Below are positions 21,531 through 22,211 of a stretch of 22,211 nt of DNA, piece by piece (the stretch's first letter is position 1; each line of letters starts with the position of its first letter). The notes under the pieces are model-generated. The model saw only the letters and a program-made list of their open reading frames with translations. It had not been told where the DNA came from and did no database searches. The position numbers and the translations under genes are program-made. Source of the stretch: a bacterium (GTDB lineage Bacteria > UBP13 > UBA5359); assembly GCA_028699365.1 (NCBI GenBank), contig JAQVUQ010000003.1, positions 1-22,211 on the forward strand. Direction: 5' to 3'.

Positions 21531-22211
21531 ATGGCAAAGAAAAAGAAAAACGAAATTACAATTCGCAGCTCCGCCGCTGAGTATCTGACTTTTGTTTCAT
21601 CAACCGGCGGTAGCAACGATAGCATTGAAGTCCGATATGAGGATGAGAATATCTGGATAACCCAGAAAATGATGGCGACATTGTATGGCGTGGAAACACA
21701 TACGATTAACTATCATATAAGAAAGATTTTTTCGGATTCGGAGATGCAGGAAGGTTTAGTTATTCGAAATTTTCGAATAACTGCCGCCGACGGCAAGACT
21801 TACGACACCAAGCACTACGCCTTGCAGATGATTATTGCTATGGGCTTCAAGGTCAACTCTGACCGCGCTGTGCAGTTCCGCAAATGGGTCAATCAGATTG
21901 CCAAGGACTATACGATAAAAGGCTGGGTTATCGACTCGGAGCGTATGAAAAACGGCGGCTCACCGCTGACAGAGAAATATTACGAGGAACTTTTAGAACA
22001 AATTCGCGAAATACGTCTGTCCGAGCGGCGGTTCTATCAAAAGATCACGGATATATATTCAACCTCTCTTGACTACGATAAAGACGCGAAAACCACCAAG
22101 GAGTTTTTCGCCAAGGTTCAGAATAAGCTCCATTACGCTACCCATAAGCAGACGGCGGCGGAAGTCATTTATAAACGCGCAAATGCAGACAAAGAGCACA
22201 TGGGGCTTACC
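21531..22211 (+). CDS. RhuM-family protein, N-terminal 227 residues (runs off the right edge)
   Basis: ATG 21531 has AGAGGAG upstream. After a lysine-rich start the sequence matches the RhuM family, first named as a Salmonella pathogenicity-island protein: SIEVRYEDENIWITQKMMAT, then LYGVETHTINYHIRKIF, VIRNFRITAADGKTY, and the ALQMIIAMGFKVNSDRAVQFRKW block. These regions resemble a helix-turn-helix type DNA-binding unit, and the proteins often occur in accessory islands beside toxin-antitoxin or Fic/Doc genes. The molecular role is unknown. Codon use is more AT-rich than in the cob operon, which fits recent acquisition. A 17-codon frame ending at 21499 and a short in-frame remnant ending KLFASNMSVKVL precede it, so an upstream partner may have been lost. 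Confidence 0.85.
   Translation, partial: MAKKKKNEITIRSSAAEYLTFVSSTGGSNDSIEVRYEDENIWITQKMMATLYGVETHTINYHIRKIFSDSEMQEGLVIRNFRITAADGKTYDTKHYALQMIIAMGFKVNSDRAVQFRKWVNQIAKDYTIKGWVIDSERMKNGGSPLTEKYYEELLEQIREIRLSERRFYQKITDIYSTSLDYDKDAKTTKEFFAKVQNKLHYATHKQTAAEVIYKRANADKEHMGLT

Noticed and set aside
1-22211. tRNA, rRNA, CRISPR array, transposase or integrase
   Set aside because: I saw no T-loop-like tRNA pattern, no rRNA sequence, no regularly spaced repeat array, and no transposase or integrase motif.

Overview
The window looks like chromosomal DNA of a free-living, GC-moderate (high-50s percent by eye), diderm bacterium. A TonB-dependent receptor with a signal peptide implies an outer membrane. The plant-polysaccharide genes (GH78 rhamnosidase, L-fucose/L-arabinose isomerase-like protein, GntR-LacI hybrid regulator, DUF2961 protein, Gfo/Idh oxidoreductase, UroD-like protein) and an H-X9-DG-type prepilin fragment fit groups such as Armatimonadota, Lentisphaerota or Planctomycetota relatives. 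The sequence alone does not settle the phylum.

Layout. (1) 1-3612: two divergent sugar-catabolism units. On the minus strand are a 68-residue protein of unknown function and a partial isomerase that runs off the left edge; on the plus strand is an intact intracellular GH78 alpha-L-rhamnosidase. (2) 3613-8201: a run of broken and chimeric genes, all on the plus strand. It holds a GntR-LacI regulator missing part of both domains, a prepilin fragment, a glycosidase fused in frame to a beta-helix protein, a second beta-sandwich fragment, an oxidoreductase N-terminus fused to a pectate-lyase-like beta-helix, a glycosidase C-terminus, and a shortened DUF2961 protein fused to a cyclase/kynurenine-formamidase-like segment. 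I read it as a decaying carbohydrate locus shaped by many deletions. (3) 8198-9443: an intact AAA ATPase/DUF4143 gene on the minus strand, with a 65-bp palindrome over its promoter and start. (4) 9444-10645: a short-type isocitrate dehydrogenase with a good sigma70 promoter. (5) 10670-15922: a corrinoid salvage operon. A perfect-consensus promoter drives a cobalamin riboswitch, a 25-codon leader ORF, cobC, cobU, cobS, cobT and a BtuB-like TonB-dependent receptor. (6) 15929-18015: a UroD/MtaA-like protein divergent from an AraC-type regulator. (7) 18324-21364: an ArsR repressor, a radical SAM/SPASM enzyme with a PqqD-like N-terminus, and two downstream proteins that share a nearly identical 39-residue C-terminal tail; the second carries a frameshift. 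(8) 21531-22211: a partial RhuM-family protein in a more AT-rich context.

How it fits together. The cob genes convert salvaged cobinamide to cobalamin, and the receptor imports corrinoid; the riboswitch turns both off when B12 is plentiful. The UroD/MtaA-like protein next door belongs to a superfamily that includes corrinoid-dependent methyltransferases, so a link is plausible but unproven. The part most likely to hold something undescribed is 18324-21364, where a putative peptide maturase sits beside two proteins with a duplicated tail that differs almost only at amino-acid-changing positions.
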